7,089 nucleotides of DNA from NCBI GenBank assembly GCA_050944915.1, contig JBMNRY010000099.1, forward strand, positions 1 through 7,089, written 5' to 3'. The stretch is from JBMNRY01 sp050944915. Lineage in GTDB: Bacteria; Bacillota; Limnochordia; JAAZLZ01. The translations under genes and the position numbers were made by a program. Shown here piece after piece: positions 6,472-7,089 of the stretch (positions are counted from its first letter, which is position 1; each line of letters opens with the position of its first letter). Below the pieces are notes generated by a model, which saw nothing but the letters and a program-made list of their open reading frames with translations, was not told the DNA's origin and made no database searches.

Positions 6472-6477
6472 TCACCT
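6472..6477 (-). promoter_or_regulatory. Shine-Dalgarno of the upstream SDR
   Basis: AGGTGA lies five bases before ATG 6466, between the dehydratase stop and the SDR start, and favours ATG 6466 over GTG 6475. Confidence 0.6.
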
Positions 6478-6479
6478 AC

Positions 6480-7089
6480 CTAGATATCTTCGGGTGTGAC
6501 GATGGCTCCCTTCCCCGCGGAATGGGCTAAGGCTACATATTTGGCCAAGGCCCCTTTTAGGGTCCGGCGGGGTGGAGTAAAGGATGCCCGCCGCCGGGCC
6601 AATTCCTCATCGCTTACCTGCAAGTGCAGGCGGCGGTTGGGGATATCGATGCTGATCACATCCCCCGGCTGGACCAAGGCGATGGGCCCACCTTCATAGG
6701 CCTCGGGGGAGATATGGCCGATACAGGGTCCCCTAGTGGAACCGGAGAAACGTCCATCGGTAATGAGGGCCACACTTTCCCCTAATTCCATCCCGGCCAG
6801 GATGGAGGCGAACATATGCATTTCCCGCATCCCCGGGCCGCCCTTAGGTCCTTCATAGCGGATCACCACCACATCCCCTGGTTGAATCTCATCGGCCATC
6901 AAAGCGGCCACAGCCTTTTCCATAGACTCAAAGGGCCGGGCGGGACCGGTGTGGACCAACATCTTGGCAGCCACCGCCGATTGTTTCACTACGGCACCAT
7001 TGGGGGCTAGGTTGCCGTAGAGCACGGCTAAACCCCCTTCGGAACGCAGGGGATTATCTAAGGGTCGAATCATTTCCGTATCCTTCGGG
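6480..7089 (-). CDS. IlvD/Edd-family dehydratase, C-terminal third (cut by window edge)
   Basis: About 202 C-terminal residues of a family usually 550-600 long; the frame stays open through the right edge, so the first ATG inside the window (7073) is internal. IlvD/Edd enzymes use an Fe-S cluster and Mg to dehydrate 2,3-dihydroxy acids: dihydroxy-acid dehydratase in branched-chain amino acid synthesis, or sugar-acid dehydratases giving 2-keto-3-deoxy acids. Conserved C-terminal blocks are IRPLDNP, GGLAVLYGNLAP-GAVVKQSAV, YEGPKGGPGMREM and TDGRFSGSTRG, whose serine (codon 6744-6746) is the proposed catalytic base. Then come IGHISPEAYEGGPIALV and a terminal SDEELARRR. The cluster cysteines would lie outside the window. 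The run MREMHMFASILAGM differs from the MLAPTSALAGM usual in biosynthetic enzymes, as recalled. The neighbours are sugar or polyol dehydrogenases with no ilv or leu gene, so a sugar-acid dehydratase is favoured, but ilvD remains possible. Confidence 0.92.
   Translation of the reverse strand, partial: PKDTEMIRPLDNPLRSEGGLAVLYGNLAPNGAVVKQSAVAAKMLVHTGPARPFESMEKAVAALMADEIQPGDVVVIRYEGPKGGPGMREMHMFASILAGMELGESVALITDGRFSGSTRGPCIGHISPEAYEGGPIALVQPGDVISIDIPNRRLHLQVSDEELARRRASFTPPRRTLKGALAKYVALAHSAGKGAIVTPEDI

Noticed and set aside
1..7089. CRISPR array, tRNA/rRNA, insertion sequence, toxin-antitoxin or phage-defence genes
   Set aside because: I saw no regular repeats, transposase, terminal inverted repeats, cloverleaf, or defence domains; every sizeable stretch is explained by metabolic genes or the control region.

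Overview
The window is a gene-dense catabolic locus with every credible gene on the minus strand, so it reads right to left. Moderate GC, strong AGGAGG-type Shine-Dalgarno sites, frequent TTG/GTG alternative starts and an FCD-type GntR regulator suggest a Firmicute-like bacterium (perhaps a clostridial or Limnochordia-type anaerobe). No ribosomal or other phylogenetic marker is present, so this is inference.

First transcription unit, 7089 to about 4627: the 3' part of an IlvD/Edd-family dehydratase (cut by the window edge), a classical SDR oxidoreductase, and a zinc-dependent medium-chain alcohol/polyol dehydrogenase. Gaps are short (13 and 39 bases after choosing starts by ribosome binding site). 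The unit ends in a clear hairpin terminator at 4627-4649.

Control region, 4463-4626: a sigma-A-like promoter (TTGGCA, 18 bases, TAGAAT on the minus strand) and a perfect 12-bp palindrome at the predicted start of transcription. The palindrome resembles the FadR-type GntR operator. Further CTAG-containing inverted repeats lie on either side of the promoter.

Second transcription unit, 4462 to beyond position 1: GntR/FCD regulator, PdxA2-type 4-phosphate dehydrogenase, DUF1537 four-carbon acid sugar kinase, a second SDR, and the N-terminal half of an iron-type alcohol dehydrogenase (cut by the left edge). The kinase plus PdxA2 pair is the known D-threonate route: phosphorylation at O4, then oxidation and decarboxylation to dihydroxyacetone phosphate and CO2. 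The two SDRs, the Zn-ADH, the Fe-ADH and the dehydratase would feed sugar, polyol or sugar-acid intermediates into this route or a parallel one. Their substrates cannot be read from sequence. No transporter, aldolase, RNA gene, mobile element or CRISPR array is visible. The most unusual points are the combination of genes, the CTAG-rich operator region, a possible 14-codon leader overlapping the kinase start, and an AGGAGG with no well-placed start ahead of pdxA2.
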